Assembly (NCBI GenBank): GCA_018969455.1
Contig: JAGWYI010000018.1
Span: 1 to 18,919 of the forward strand
DNA from: Bacteroidota bacterium
GTDB lineage: Bacteria > Bacteroidota > Bacteroidia > Chitinophagales > Saprospiraceae
Direction of reading: 5' to 3'
Length of the DNA: 18,919 nucleotides
The translations under genes were made by a program, and so were the position numbers. Below the pieces are notes generated by a model. It was not told the DNA's origin and searched no databases. It saw only the letters and a program-made list of their open reading frames with translations. Shown here one piece after another: positions 6,372 through 15,649 of this stretch (its first letter is position 1; every line of letters begins with the position of its first letter).

Positions 6372-7385
6372 ATGTCTTTACAATTTCTGGCCAACGAAGG
6401 CCCCTCTGCAAGCGCTTCTTCAGGCGCTATCCCCGTTTTTCAACCGGATGCACACTTGCTCGATGCTTATTCTCAAACCGTAATTGGAGTTACCCGCAAG
6501 GTGCGCGATGCAGTGGCCCACTTGAAGGTGCAAAAACAAGAGAAAAACGAGGGCCGCGACCCCGCAGGAACGGGTAGCGGCTTCCTCATCAGCACCGACG
6601 GCTATTTGGTAACCAACAGCCATGTCATCAGCGGGGCGCAAAAAATTGAGGCAACCCTGCAAGATGGCCGCTCATTTACCGCTCGTCTGATCGGCGATGA
6701 CCCATCTACCGATATCGCCGTTGTAAAAATTGATGGCGACAACCTCTCCACCGTCGGGTTTGGCGAAAGCAATAAACTTCAGGTCGGACAAATTGCCATT
6801 GCCATCGGAAATCCTTACGGGTTCCAGTATTCGGTGACCGCCGGGGTGGTGAGCGCACTCGGGCGCACCCTGCGTACCCAAACCGGTCGATTGATCGACG
6901 ATGTCATCCAAACCGATGCCGCTTTAAACCCAGGCAACAGCGGGGGGCCCCTGGTTGATTCCCACGGAAACGTAATCGGAGTCAATACGGCGGTCATTCT
7001 GCCTGCACAGGGGTTGTGTTTTGCCGTTGCCTCCAATCTGGCCCGCTGGGTGGTGGGAAAAATCATTCTGGAGGGGAAAGTGCGCCGGGGATACCTGGGG
7101 ATTAGCGCCCAAACCATTCAATTGCCGCCCAAATGGCTTAGCAACCTGCAGTTGACAACCAGTGGTGGCATCCAGATCATCAATGTGGAACCGGAAGGGC
7201 CAGCGGCACAATCGGGCATGCAAAACGGTGATATTCTGGTTCAGTTCAATGGTAAGCCCCTGGGATCTATCGATGATCTGCACAAAGTACTGGATGAAAA
7301 AAGCATCGGCGTGGATGCTGCCATCTGGGTGGTGCGCAATGGTGGATTAAAAAATCTTAAAGTGCAACCCGGAGAATTAAAATAA
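6372..7385 (+). CDS. HtrA/DegP-type serine protease with one PDZ domain
   Basis: The 337-residue protein is an S1C-family endopeptidase of the protein quality control type. The trypsin-like domain (about residues 35-235) has the full triad: His84 in TNSHVI, Asp114 in STDIAVVKI and Ser190 in GNSGGPL. One PDZ domain follows (about 240-330; RGYLGIS, GPAAQSGMQNGDILVQFNG), the part that senses exposed C-termini and tunes activity in this family. Unlike classical DegP there is no signal peptide or N-terminal membrane helix; the N-terminus is polar with a Ser/Ala-rich stretch (ANEGPSASASSGA). As annotated it should stay in the cytoplasm. The start is ATG; no better start giving a signal peptide exists upstream. 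The epimerase gene follows after 84 bp. Confidence 0.93.
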   Translation: MSLQFLANEGPSASASSGAIPVFQPDAHLLDAYSQTVIGVTRKVRDAVAHLKVQKQEKNEGRDPAGTGSGFLISTDGYLVTNSHVISGAQKIEATLQDGRSFTARLIGDDPSTDIAVVKIDGDNLSTVGFGESNKLQVGQIAIAIGNPYGFQYSVTAGVVSALGRTLRTQTGRLIDDVIQTDAALNPGNSGGPLVDSHGNVIGVNTAVILPAQGLCFAVASNLARWVVGKIILEGKVRRGYLGISAQTIQLPPKWLSNLQLTTSGGIQIINVEPEGPAAQSGMQNGDILVQFNGKPLGSIDDLHKVLDEKSIGVDAAIWVVRNGGLKNLKVQPGELK

Positions 7386-7469
7386 CTGCATCTTTGTTTG
7401 AAACAGCGCGCCTATTCAGCCCATGGAATGGCGCACTGGTTTAAACTTTATCATTTAAATAAAAGCAAA

Positions 7470-8402
7470 ATGCATACTATTCTGGGAATCAACGGTGCGG
7501 TTGGCGCACATTTGGCTGATATTTTAATTCAAAAAAACATTCCCGTGCGCGGTGTGAGCCGCAGGCCATTTCTCGGGCCCTGGGAGCATGTTTCGGCCGA
7601 CATTCTTGACGCTGAAGCCGTAAACCGGGCGGTAGAAGGATCGGAAGTGGTCTATCTGTTGGTTGGCTTGCCGTATTTGATCAAGGTATGGGAGCGTGAC
7701 TGGCCGGTGGCCATGAAAAACACCATCGATGCTTGTCTGGCCCATGAGGCTAAACTGGTTTTTCTGGATAATGTGTATGCGCTCGGACTGGTGGACGGTC
7801 CTATGCTGGAAGAAACGCCCCATCATCCCATTAGCCGAAAAGGAATTGTACGCGCACGGATCGCCGACATGATGCTGGATGCCATGGAAAACCAGGGTTT
7901 GGTGGGAGCCATAGGCCGTTCTGCCGATTTTTACGGTCCCAACACCGATAAAAGTGTGTTGAATTCCACGGTTTTCGATCGTTTTGATGCAGGAAAATCG
8001 GCATTTGTAATGGGACGGGCTGATAAAGTGCATACCTACTCCTTTACACTCGACCTTGCACCGGCATTGGCTATCCTGGGAACCGACGAACGCGCCAATG
8101 GACAAATTTGGAATCTTCCAACTGATCAAACGCCCTGGACAGGTAAAGACTGGGTAGAAGCCGGCGCAAAAGCCTTTGGTGTAAAACCCAAATTTCAGGA
8201 AACCCCCACTTTTATGTTGCGTATTTTAGGCCTGTTTAGTCCGCTTTTCCGCGAATTGATTGAAATGAACTACCAGTACACCCATCCTTATGTGCTGAAT
8301 TCAGATAAGTTTGAGCGGGTATTTGGCTTGAAGCCAACTCCGGTACAAGATGGTTTGGACCAAACAGTGGCCTGGTATCGTTCCAAAAAGCTGGGCGCCT
8401 AA
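7470..8402 (+). CDS. NAD-dependent epimerase/dehydratase-like protein (atypical SDR)
   Basis: ATG at 7470 gives 310 residues, beginning at once with the Rossmann beta strand (MHTILGINGAVG, glycine motif at 6-12). A longer frame from TTG 7398 would add 24 residues and is unlikely. VRGVSRRP (26-33) is the usual end of strand 2, with arginines where NADP-binding SDRs carry them. VFLDNVYALG (98-106) fits the strand before the active site, but the expected YxxxK after it is replaced by ISRKGIVRARIADM, so the normal catalytic pair is missing. Similar sequences with RKG and RAR at this place exist in an SDR subgroup I recall from actinobacteria. The substrate is unknown; it may be a binding or regulatory member. 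Its stop overlaps that of the convergent giant gene by 4 bp. Confidence 0.85.
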   Translation: MHTILGINGAVGAHLADILIQKNIPVRGVSRRPFLGPWEHVSADILDAEAVNRAVEGSEVVYLLVGLPYLIKVWERDWPVAMKNTIDACLAHEAKLVFLDNVYALGLVDGPMLEETPHHPISRKGIVRARIADMMLDAMENQGLVGAIGRSADFYGPNTDKSVLNSTVFDRFDAGKSAFVMGRADKVHTYSFTLDLAPALAILGTDERANGQIWNLPTDQTPWTGKDWVEAGAKAFGVKPKFQETPTFMLRILGLFSPLFRELIEMNYQYTHPYVLNSDKFERVFGLKPTPVQDGLDQTVAWYRSKKLGA

Positions 8403-11400
8403 TTGGTTTGGGCTGGTTGGATGGCCTGAATCAGGTCATCAAAATGCTCAAACCGCACACCGTGTTGCTGCATGTCCCGAAAATCTTTGAGCAGTATTTC
8501 CCAGGGATCGGGAATAGCGCCAAGCTGATTTTTGAGGTATTCCTGATAAGTTTGGATGCTTTTTTCCCGGTCATTGCCCTTGTTGCGCAGCCAGTAGGCA
8601 TGCCCCAGGTTGGTTTTTACCAAGTTTAAATTGGGGTAATTCGGGTAATTGCCTTCTACATAAATTTGAACCCCTTCCGAATAGGCAATAGACTGATTCA
8701 GGGCCTTCTCATCCTGGCTGTGTGCCAGGATTAAATAGTAGGATTGGTTGATTTGCTCGTTGAGCCAAAATTCTTTGATGAGGTAAGAATTGTTGGATGT
8801 TTCAATCGCCCGGGCCGATTTTTCAAGGGCAATCTTGCTCCACTGCAAGGCTTTTTCCCATTGCTCCAGCCCAACGTTTTTGTTAAATTGCTGCGCAGCA
8901 ACCCAGTAATCCACGGTGTTGGAATCCAATTGCCGGTTCAGTATGATCAGGCGATGCAGTTTTTCAGCAAATCGATTCATGTCGGCTGCCTGATCGGGAA
9001 AGCGATCGGCGAGATCGTTTAACAGGTATATTGCTTCGCCCAAAGAACGTTCGTCGTTGATTTGGCCGAGTGAAAGAAGGGCCGCGTCTTCATCGTGCAA
9101 GAGGAATTTCGAAAGCCCTAATCCGACAGGCGAAGCATACAACAACAATTTTTCTGATTTTTCAAAACAAATGAGCGCTTCTGCGGCTTTTCCCATTTTT
9201 AACCAGCTGGTTCCCAACTTGTCATATAATTGATAAGCCAAATTGTCTTCGATGGAATAATTGTATTCGGAATCGGCCGAAAGTTGGCCTCCCAGGTAGG
9301 TAAGTCCCTTTTTATAAGCATTGATGGCCTCATTTAATTGGTTTTTATCGGCGAAATACGTTCCAATGTTGGCATAATTGTTTGCCAACAGGAAAAGTTG
9401 GGAAGAGTCGCTGTCGAGGCTGTTTCGGCTCGCTTTGAGTCCTTCTAAAAGCGCGATGGATTGCTGGTAATTTTTCAGTGCAAGCGGACTTTGCATTTCA
9501 AAGACGCCCCAACTGAACAGGTTTTCAGCCCGCTTGAATGAAATTTCGTGCAACAAATGCCGGTATTCGTTGGCATTAAAGCGTTGCAATGCCTGGGCAT
9601 CGACATATGCTTTTTGCCAATATTGGTCTTTTTGCGCGTAATTGATCGTGTTTTCGGCCTGCAAATCGTATCGAATGATGTTCCAGCGCAATCGTTTTTC
9701 CGGATTTAAGGACAGGTCGTCGTCTTTGGCGCCAGAACCTGTGCATAAATCACCCAAATCGAGCAGACCATTGAACAGCGCGCAAATACAATTGATTTGA
9801 TCGGATCCCAGCAATTCATATTCGGCAAGTTGCTCAATTTTGCCTTTAAGCGTATCTAATGGCTGATTATCGAAGTTTGTTGCCAGAATTTGATTTTTTC
9901 GAAGACTAAAAACCCAATCAGAAAATTGGTTGCTTGCGGTTCTGGTATCGCCTTTGAGCAAGGCCGTGAACGCTGCAGCCTGTTGTGCTTCAGGGGGCGA
10001 ATTGAATTCAGCGTTCATTGTTGCGACAATTGTTTCTGCCCGTGACAGGTTATTGCGCAAAACAAGTTTCCAATGGAAGTCGGAATACATTTGCAGCAAA
10101 GTATTTTGAAGCAGTTTCCGGGTTTCATCGCCAAGTTTTTGGTACAGTACAAATGCGCGTTCGCAGTAAGCTTCTACCTGTAAAATATTGTTGCTTTGAG
10201 AGGCCTGTCGGGCGTAATATTCAAAGAAAGACCGGATCAGGGGCCATTCGCCGGAAGTTGCCAGTTGTTCAAAGTTTCCCGGGTAATTCAGGGCAGCTTC
10301 CAGGTTGTAGGCCTGAATTTGTTCGTAATTAAAAGGCAAAAGCCTCCGGTAAGTGCTCTGCGCTTTGGAACGGATGCTTTCCGGGTTCAGATCGCGGGTG
10401 GCCAGGGTATTGTTTCCATTGAGCTGCCGAAGTTGAGCGCCCTTATTTAAAAACACCATTGATTGAACGCCATTGGTTTCGGTATTTCCCATCGCGGGCA
10501 AACGGCGATTTTGATCGGTATTGGTCAGGTCCCACAATTCGATGCTTCCGTCTTCAAATCCCATTGCCAATACTGGCTGGTTTTCCATAAAGCACAAGGA
10601 TGTAATTTGGCCCGAACGCCAATGGTTGTTCCGTGCCAGTTCGTCGAGCAATTCATTGCAGTTGAATACCCGAACATCCGTGTTGTTGGAGAAGGCCATT
10701 TTTTCCCCGTTTTGGCTCACCACCACCTTGGAAATTTTGTAATTGTGCAAGCGCACCGCCTTCATTTTACTTTCCGGATGCGCATAATCCCAAATTTTTG
10801 CGGTGGTTCTAACTTTATTCGGGTCGTCTCCTAAGTGCTTCAGCACGAGCACCACTTGAGAGGAGTTGGGGATAAACTGAACATCCAGAATCTGTTCATT
10901 AAATGATTTCACAGGCATTTCAGAAAAAGTACTCAAATCCAAAATGTGCAAGGAAGTTCCATTTTCTACCACGGCGGCATATTTGCTTTGCGGGTCAATT
11001 CGGGCCATGGTTGCAACATCCGAACGAAAACCCAGAGGCAATGGCAACTCCATTCCGTTTATAAATGGCAGAAATGCCAGTTTTTGATCGAGATTCAATA
11101 CCAGAACGCCTTTTTCCGACACCGCCAGTAATTTTGCGGCCGTTCCAATTTCCCTGGGCGCCTGCTCGGGCTGCTCGGCTTGATGGAACCATATTTTTTT
11201 ATCCTGCAACCGTACTACAACAGATCCATCCGGGCCAAGCAAGGCTGTATCGGATTTAGGAAGGTTTTTGAGCCAGTCATTTTGGCGGGCGGAAAGATCC
11301 CAGGCGTATAAGGCGCCAGTGTAGGACAGCGCAAACAGCCAACGTTTGTCGGGAGAGAAAGCCCCAAATTGCGTAAGCCAATCGTTTTGATTTACAAAAA

Positions 11401-12856
11401 CACCAAAAAGCACATTCCCATTGGTGTTTTCACTAATCACCAAACGGTCAAGATTGTTTCCATCTGCCTGAAGCATCCGGGTTGTCAGTTGGGCATCGGC
11501 TGAAACTGCCATAATTTCGCCCGGGAATTGCAAAAACACCGGAATGATCTTGCTGGAATCAACGCTGGCATCAAGCACATAAAGTAGGGAGGTATCGCTC
11601 TGAATCAGAATCCGATTGGCCTCCGGGTATATTACCGATCTATACACTGTGGCGGGGAAGTCTGCCAGGGAATACGTTCGATTATTGTCCCAGGTTTTAT
11701 TCCTGGTATTGTAACGCCATATTTCCAATTGTCCATCGAGGTGCAACCAAAGGTCGGCGCCTTGAACGGCGAAGCTGCTCAGAGCGCTCGAATTATGGGT
11801 AAAAAATCGTTCAGGCTCAATTTTGCGTGTAACAGGGCCTTTTTTCATTCCGAAAAAATCGGCGTAGTTGATCGAGTATATTTCTTTTTCATTTACATCG
11901 TAGTAATAAAACTGATAGGGGGTAACATAGGTCAAAACTGGCGAGATGCCATCGTTCTTCCAATGCACAGGAACAAACTGGTTGGGCCCACGCCAAAACA
12001 GCACCTCCTCTTTGTTGGAAAAAATAAGTGTTTTGCCATCAGGAGCCGCCTCAAATTGATCGTAATTATCTTTCAAAAGAATGGGTTCCTGTGGCTCGAA
12101 ATTACTTGCACTCCAGGTCCAGAGTAAGTTTTGCCCTTCTCCATAGGCGTAAATTTTGCCGTTTGTGCCTTTGCCAAGTTGCGCCACCTTTGTATTTCTG
12201 GGCATGTTTCCTGCCAGTTGATAACAAAAAGGCACCTGCAGCGTTTGGTTTTGTACCGAAGGTTTGTAATACCAGGCATCCAGCATGGCCTGGATACACT
12301 TGGGATTGTTGGAGGGCGCTATGTATTGATTGGCAAAATCGGCGAGCCGATAAGCCATGGTACGATCAAATTGGCTGAGCATGCGTTGTGCCTCGGTGGC
12401 GAGATTGTCGGCTATGGCATGCCGGGCCTGGCGCACAGCTTCCCGTTCTTTTTCGCGCAGTTCGGCATTGGCCGCCTCCTTGCACTGGGCAATTTTATCA
12501 TTCATGCGCTGGCGCTCGCTTTGGTTGGCATCGGCGCAACTTTTTGCGGCCCGGTACAATTTTGCGGCATCATCCCAATATTTTTTAGCAAAGGCCAAAT
12601 CGGCCTCTCTTTTGGTTATATTGAAGCAACTATCGCCTTTGAATTGTAAAAACTGCCGACTAGGTGTATAACTCGGCCGCGTCAGTTCAAGGTTTTTGAG
12701 CTGACGTTTACCAGTAGGAGCCTGCTTTTTTTGCGCCTCGAGGGTGTCGTACAGGGGCGCCTGAATTACCGCATTTTGTTGGTAATACAAGGAAGGATAT
12801 TCCTTTTGGGCCGAAAGGCAAACAGGAAACAAAAGCAGAATTGCTAGGTATTTCAT
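8399..12856 (-). CDS. Giant secreted beta-propeller/TPR protein
   Basis: ATG at 12856 gives about 1485 residues and begins with a signal peptide (MKYLAILLLFPVCLSA, cleaved before Q). The frame is open to 12934, but those 26 residues would bury the signal. Layout: a charged helical region at about 80-200 that may form a coiled coil (AELREKEREAVRQARHAIAD); a long WD40-like beta region at about 213-825 (LLWTW, ALYAWDLSA, GFEDGSIELWDLTN); and an all-helical region at 836-1485 with TPR-like repeats near 1155-1190, 1205-1240 and 1410-1445 (NYANIGTYF, KLGTSWLKMGKAAEAL, NLGHAYWLRNKG). No enzymatic domain, CHAT/caspase domain or sorting tail is visible. These modules usually hold protein complexes together, so an extracytoplasmic scaffold is likely. 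It is the third minus-strand gene after phoD and gpsA, 204 bp downstream of gpsA. Confidence 0.85.
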   Translation of the reverse strand: MKYLAILLLFPVCLSAQKEYPSLYYQQNAVIQAPLYDTLEAQKKQAPTGKRQLKNLELTRPSYTPSRQFLQFKGDSCFNITKREADLAFAKKYWDDAAKLYRAAKSCADANQSERQRMNDKIAQCKEAANAELREKEREAVRQARHAIADNLATEAQRMLSQFDRTMAYRLADFANQYIAPSNNPKCIQAMLDAWYYKPSVQNQTLQVPFCYQLAGNMPRNTKVAQLGKGTNGKIYAYGEGQNLLWTWSASNFEPQEPILLKDNYDQFEAAPDGKTLIFSNKEEVLFWRGPNQFVPVHWKNDGISPVLTYVTPYQFYYYDVNEKEIYSINYADFFGMKKGPVTRKIEPERFFTHNSSALSSFAVQGADLWLHLDGQLEIWRYNTRNKTWDNNRTYSLADFPATVYRSVIYPEANRILIQSDTSLLYVLDASVDSSKIIPVFLQFPGEIMAVSADAQLTTRMLQADGNNLDRLVISENTNGNVLFGVFVNQNDWLTQFGAFSPDKRWLFALSYTGALYAWDLSARQNDWLKNLPKSDTALLGPDGSVVVRLQDKKIWFHQAEQPEQAPREIGTAAKLLAVSEKGVLVLNLDQKLAFLPFINGMELPLPLGFRSDVATMARIDPQSKYAAVVENGTSLHILDLSTFSEMPVKSFNEQILDVQFIPNSSQVVLVLKHLGDDPNKVRTTAKIWDYAHPESKMKAVRLHNYKISKVVVSQNGEKMAFSNNTDVRVFNCNELLDELARNNHWRSGQITSLCFMENQPVLAMGFEDGSIELWDLTNTDQNRRLPAMGNTETNGVQSMVFLNKGAQLRQLNGNNTLATRDLNPESIRSKAQSTYRRLLPFNYEQIQAYNLEAALNYPGNFEQLATSGEWPLIRSFFEYYARQASQSNNILQVEAYCERAFVLYQKLGDETRKLLQNTLLQMYSDFHWKLVLRNNLSRAETIVATMNAEFNSPPEAQQAAAFTALLKGDTRTASNQFSDWVFSLRKNQILATNFDNQPLDTLKGKIEQLAEYELLGSDQINCICALFNGLLDLGDLCTGSGAKDDDLSLNPEKRLRWNIIRYDLQAENTINYAQKDQYWQKAYVDAQALQRFNANEYRHLLHEISFKRAENLFSWGVFEMQSPLALKNYQQSIALLEGLKASRNSLDSDSSQLFLLANNYANIGTYFADKNQLNEAINAYKKGLTYLGGQLSADSEYNYSIEDNLAYQLYDKLGTSWLKMGKAAEALICFEKSEKLLLYASPVGLGLSKFLLHDEDAALLSLGQINDERSLGEAIYLLNDLADRFPDQAADMNRFAEKLHRLIILNRQLDSNTVDYWVAAQQFNKNVGLEQWEKALQWSKIALEKSARAIETSNNSYLIKEFWLNEQINQSYYLILAHSQDEKALNQSIAYSEGVQIYVEGNYPNYPNLNLVKTNLGHAYWLRNKGNDREKSIQTYQEYLKNQLGAIPDPWEILLKDFRDMQQHGVRFEHFDDLIQAIQPAQTN

Positions 12857-13060
12857 CAATCGAATCTTGTGCATGGGAATAGAAGAACCATCGGGATAGT
12901 TCAGTCGGGTAAAATTACCGAATAATTGACGCAAAACGCTGAATCCGGGGCTCCAAAGTACATAATTATCCCCAACACCCTGGGAACGACAGGATGTAAG
13001 GCATTAAGGGGCAATGATTTTCAATAATTTATACAAAATTTCAGATGAGCAGGCAATAGC

Positions 13061-14110
13061 TTATAAGAAATCTACATCTACGGCATATGGATAGCTCATC
13101 AGGTATTCAAGGGCCTTTTCTATGGGATATTGTTCGTACACAAAGGCATACAACATATCGGTAATGGGGACGTGCAGTTTGTAGTGTCTGGCGAGCAATC
13201 GGGCAATTTTCAGGGTACGCACGCCTTCTGCGAGTTCAGGCATATTGGCGCGTATTTCGGCAGCGGTTTCGCCTTTTGCGAGCCGCACACCAAAACTGTA
13301 ATTGCGCGAATTGGTGCTGGTTGCGGTTGCCACCAGGTCGCCAATACCCGCCACGCCAATGAAAGCCTGGCTGGAAGCCCCCAGCGATTTGCCGAAATAC
13401 ACCATCTCTGCCAGTCCGCGCGCAATGAGCAACCCCTGAATGTTTCTGCCCAAACCCAAACCGCCCAACACGCCCGATCCGAGTGCGATGATGTTTTTAA
13501 GTGCGCCGGCCAATTCTGCACCCAACAAATCATAGGAACCGAATACATGGAACCGATTGCTGTTCAATGCTTGTTGTCCGGCTTGAATTACTTCCCGAAA
13601 GCGGCTGCCTACCAGCGTGGCTGCAGGTTGACCGGCCATGATTTCTGCCGCCAGATTGGGCCCCGAAAGGCAGCCTACCCGTACGACGCTGCTTTCTTCC
13701 TGCACCACCTCGCTCATGGTACGCACATGCGCCCGACTGATGAGGATATCGCTTCGATCGAGATCTTCTTCCTCAAGGCCGCGCAAATCAAAACCTTTGG
13801 TGCCATGAATCACCATATGATGCGGGCGCAGGTATGGGCCCAGCGCCTGCATCATACTTCGGAAATGATTGGAAGGTAATATCGGCATAATTAAAGTGCA
13901 ATTTCGGGCTATTTCTTCCAAATCATTGGTTGCAGTAACCCCTTCCAGAATTTGCACGCCATTGTGCATACGCGTTTGATTGATGGCTTGCACCACCTCT
14001 GGCCTGCGGCTGTACAACAATACTGCTGCATTCCGGGCCAACACGTTGGCGATGGCCGTGCCAAAACTGCCTGCGCCGATAACGCCCACCGGATTAAAAG
14101 AACTCGCCAT
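13061..14110 (-). CDS. gpsA: Glycerol-3-phosphate dehydrogenase [NAD(P)+]
   Basis: The 349-residue protein is full length. It reduces dihydroxyacetone phosphate to sn-glycerol 3-phosphate in the cytoplasm, the first step of phospholipid synthesis. The nucleotide-binding loop GAGSFGTA (12-19) opens the Rossmann domain. GTKGFDLRG (103-111) holds one conserved lysine, and LSGPNLAAEI (148-157) is a family signature. Catalytic Lys205 lies in GALKNIIALGSG, and GIGDLVATATSTNSRNYSFG (255-274) is the substrate-binding segment. The gene begins 11 bp after the stop of the phoD-like gene, so the two are very likely co-transcribed. That pairing is not an obvious pathway link beyond phosphate and phospholipid metabolism. 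Confidence 0.97.
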   Translation of the reverse strand: MASSFNPVGVIGAGSFGTAIANVLARNAAVLLYSRRPEVVQAINQTRMHNGVQILEGVTATNDLEEIARNCTLIMPILPSNHFRSMMQALGPYLRPHHMVIHGTKGFDLRGLEEEDLDRSDILISRAHVRTMSEVVQEESSVVRVGCLSGPNLAAEIMAGQPAATLVGSRFREVIQAGQQALNSNRFHVFGSYDLLGAELAGALKNIIALGSGVLGGLGLGRNIQGLLIARGLAEMVYFGKSLGASSQAFIGVAGIGDLVATATSTNSRNYSFGVRLAKGETAAEIRANMPELAEGVRTLKIARLLARHYKLHVPITDMLYAFVYEQYPIEKALEYLMSYPYAVDVDFL

Positions 14111-14121
14111 GTAAAAATGGG

Positions 14122-15456
14122 TTAAGGTTGGTTTTGTAAAATGGTTTTAGCCCAAATCTGCTGTCCATTGGCATCATATACGGTGATATCCATTTGCCGA
14201 TTGAGTCGCGGGCCGCTGAAACGCAGCATCGCAAAGTTATGTTGTGCCGCAATTGTTTCGGATATGCGCAGGGCATTTACTTCTTTGGTGAGTGCATCGG
14301 TGTATGGGCCTGAGGTGAACGGCGAGGTGGTAAGATCGTATACCCAATTGCCTTTTCCGTTTTTATAGGCACTTAGCTCGGTAAAATGGCGGTCGCCCGT
14401 TAGAAAAACCACGTTTTTGATGTCCTCTTTTTCAATAAATGCCAAGATGCTGTCGCGTTCAGCCTTGAAAAAATGCGCATAGGTTTCACTGTTTTCACTG
14501 GTGGTAAGCACCTGGCCTCCAATGGCAACCAATTTGAATGGAGCGCGGCTATTGGCCAAGGCGCCTTTCAACCAGGCCAATTGCTCTTTTCCCAATGCGG
14601 TACGAGGGCATTCGTCGCAATAATTGGGCGTTCGGAAATACCGGTTGTCAAGCAGAAAAAATTCCATATCGTTGTATTGGAACCAGGTTGTGCAGCCTTT
14701 GTTTCCATTCACACCGTAAGTCGGGTTGCCCCAAAATGCTTTGAACACATCCCAGGAGGTTTCTTTGTGTACCCAGGTTCCGTCGCAATCGTTGGGGCCA
14801 AAGTCGTGATCGTCCCAAATGGCATAATGGTTGGCTTGGGCAAGCAAGGGCTGAAGTTCGGGTAGGGCGCGGTCGTGGGTATACCGATGCAACATGCCCG
14901 TGCGCGTTGCCCAATCGGGTTCCCGGTAATATACATTGTCTCCCAGCCACAGCATTACATCCGGTTTTTGGTTTGCAATGCTGGTAAATATTTGATAATC
15001 AGATCCGTATGGTTTTCCAGGCCGATCGTACTCCGTTTCGTTAATGTAGGCACAACTTCCGGTTGCTACCGAAAATGCAGGCGGATCGGTGCGGTACTGC
15101 CACAAGGCTTGGGTTTTAAAAACGGTTGGATAGGCAAATTGCAACACCTTGCCATCCAATACCAATTCATAAGCATAGGTAAGGCCTGGCTCAAGCTGGT
15201 CGGCTATGAGATGGGCTGTATATCCATTAATTTTTTCTGTTCGAACCGGATCGGTGCTGTAACGCTGTTCAGGCTTGTCTTGCGGCCAGTAATTCACAGT
15301 GAAAACGCCCGGACCCGAGGCCTGTGCCCAAATAAGTACTTCTTTCATATCGGCATACCCCAACATGGGGCCGCTAACAAGTTGGGTACCGGCTTTTTGC
15401 GCCCAAGCGGCGCTTGTAAACATCAACAACAAGAGGAAGAGGAAATTGCGTACCAT
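14122..15456 (-). CDS. PhoD-like secreted phosphoesterase
   Basis: The 444-residue protein has a signal peptide (MVRNFLFLLLLMFTSAAWA). An N-terminal beta domain (about 25-115; fibronectin/Ig-like, as in PhoD) precedes the metallophosphoesterase domain. Metal ligands are visible in LGDNVYY (171-177), WDDHDFGPND (214-223) and TGDRHFTE (353-360). ATGSC at 131-135 matches the conserved start of the catalytic domain. PhoD enzymes act outside the cytoplasmic membrane and release phosphate from mono- or diesters such as teichoic acid or phospholipid. This is the first gene of a minus-strand unit with gpsA 11 bp downstream. It diverges from the small secreted-protein gene across 193 bp. No clear Bacteroidetes promoter was found on the minus side. 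Confidence 0.93.
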   Translation of the reverse strand: MVRNFLFLLLLMFTSAAWAQKAGTQLVSGPMLGYADMKEVLIWAQASGPGVFTVNYWPQDKPEQRYSTDPVRTEKINGYTAHLIADQLEPGLTYAYELVLDGKVLQFAYPTVFKTQALWQYRTDPPAFSVATGSCAYINETEYDRPGKPYGSDYQIFTSIANQKPDVMLWLGDNVYYREPDWATRTGMLHRYTHDRALPELQPLLAQANHYAIWDDHDFGPNDCDGTWVHKETSWDVFKAFWGNPTYGVNGNKGCTTWFQYNDMEFFLLDNRYFRTPNYCDECPRTALGKEQLAWLKGALANSRAPFKLVAIGGQVLTTSENSETYAHFFKAERDSILAFIEKEDIKNVVFLTGDRHFTELSAYKNGKGNWVYDLTTSPFTSGPYTDALTKEVNALRISETIAAQHNFAMLRFSGPRLNRQMDITVYDANGQQIWAKTILQNQP

Positions 15457-15588
15457 CGGTCAGAATTTTTAAGGCGAAGGTAAGGCAATACGAATGGAAA
15501 CGCCACAGTGTTTTGAAAGGTGAAGTGCATAGGATTTGCTTAATTTTGGCAAAAATCAAAAATTGAAAAATAAAATATTGAAAAAGTA

Positions 15589-15619
15589 TTGACTTTTATT
15601 TTAAATGCCCGTAATTTTG
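15589..15619 (+). promoter_or_regulatory. Bacteroidetes-type promoter
   Basis: TTG (15589-15591), 20 nt, then TAATTTTG (15612-15619), an exact match to the -7 consensus TAnnTTTG with normal spacing. It lies 30 bp before the start codon at 15650, in an AT-rich stretch. It is the clearest promoter in the window. Confidence 0.7.
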
Positions 15620-15635
15620 ATTCAGTTTAAAATTT

Positions 15636-15644
15636 AAAAGGAGG
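15636..15644 (+). promoter_or_regulatory. Strong Shine-Dalgarno site
   Basis: aaaaggagg lies 5 nt before ATG 15650 and fixes that start. No other gene in the window has a comparable site, and Bacteroidetes generally do not depend on one, so this is unusual. Confidence 0.75.
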
Positions 15645-15649
15645 CTGCC

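Noticed and set aside
12131..12649. 172-residue plus-strand frame
   Set aside because: It lies antisense to the N-terminal region of the giant protein, with no start context or domain.
13130..13879. 249-residue plus-strand frame
   Set aside because: It is the antisense shadow of gpsA.
14875..15483. 202-residue plus-strand frame
   Set aside because: It is antisense to the PhoD-like gene and its metal-site motifs; no own features.
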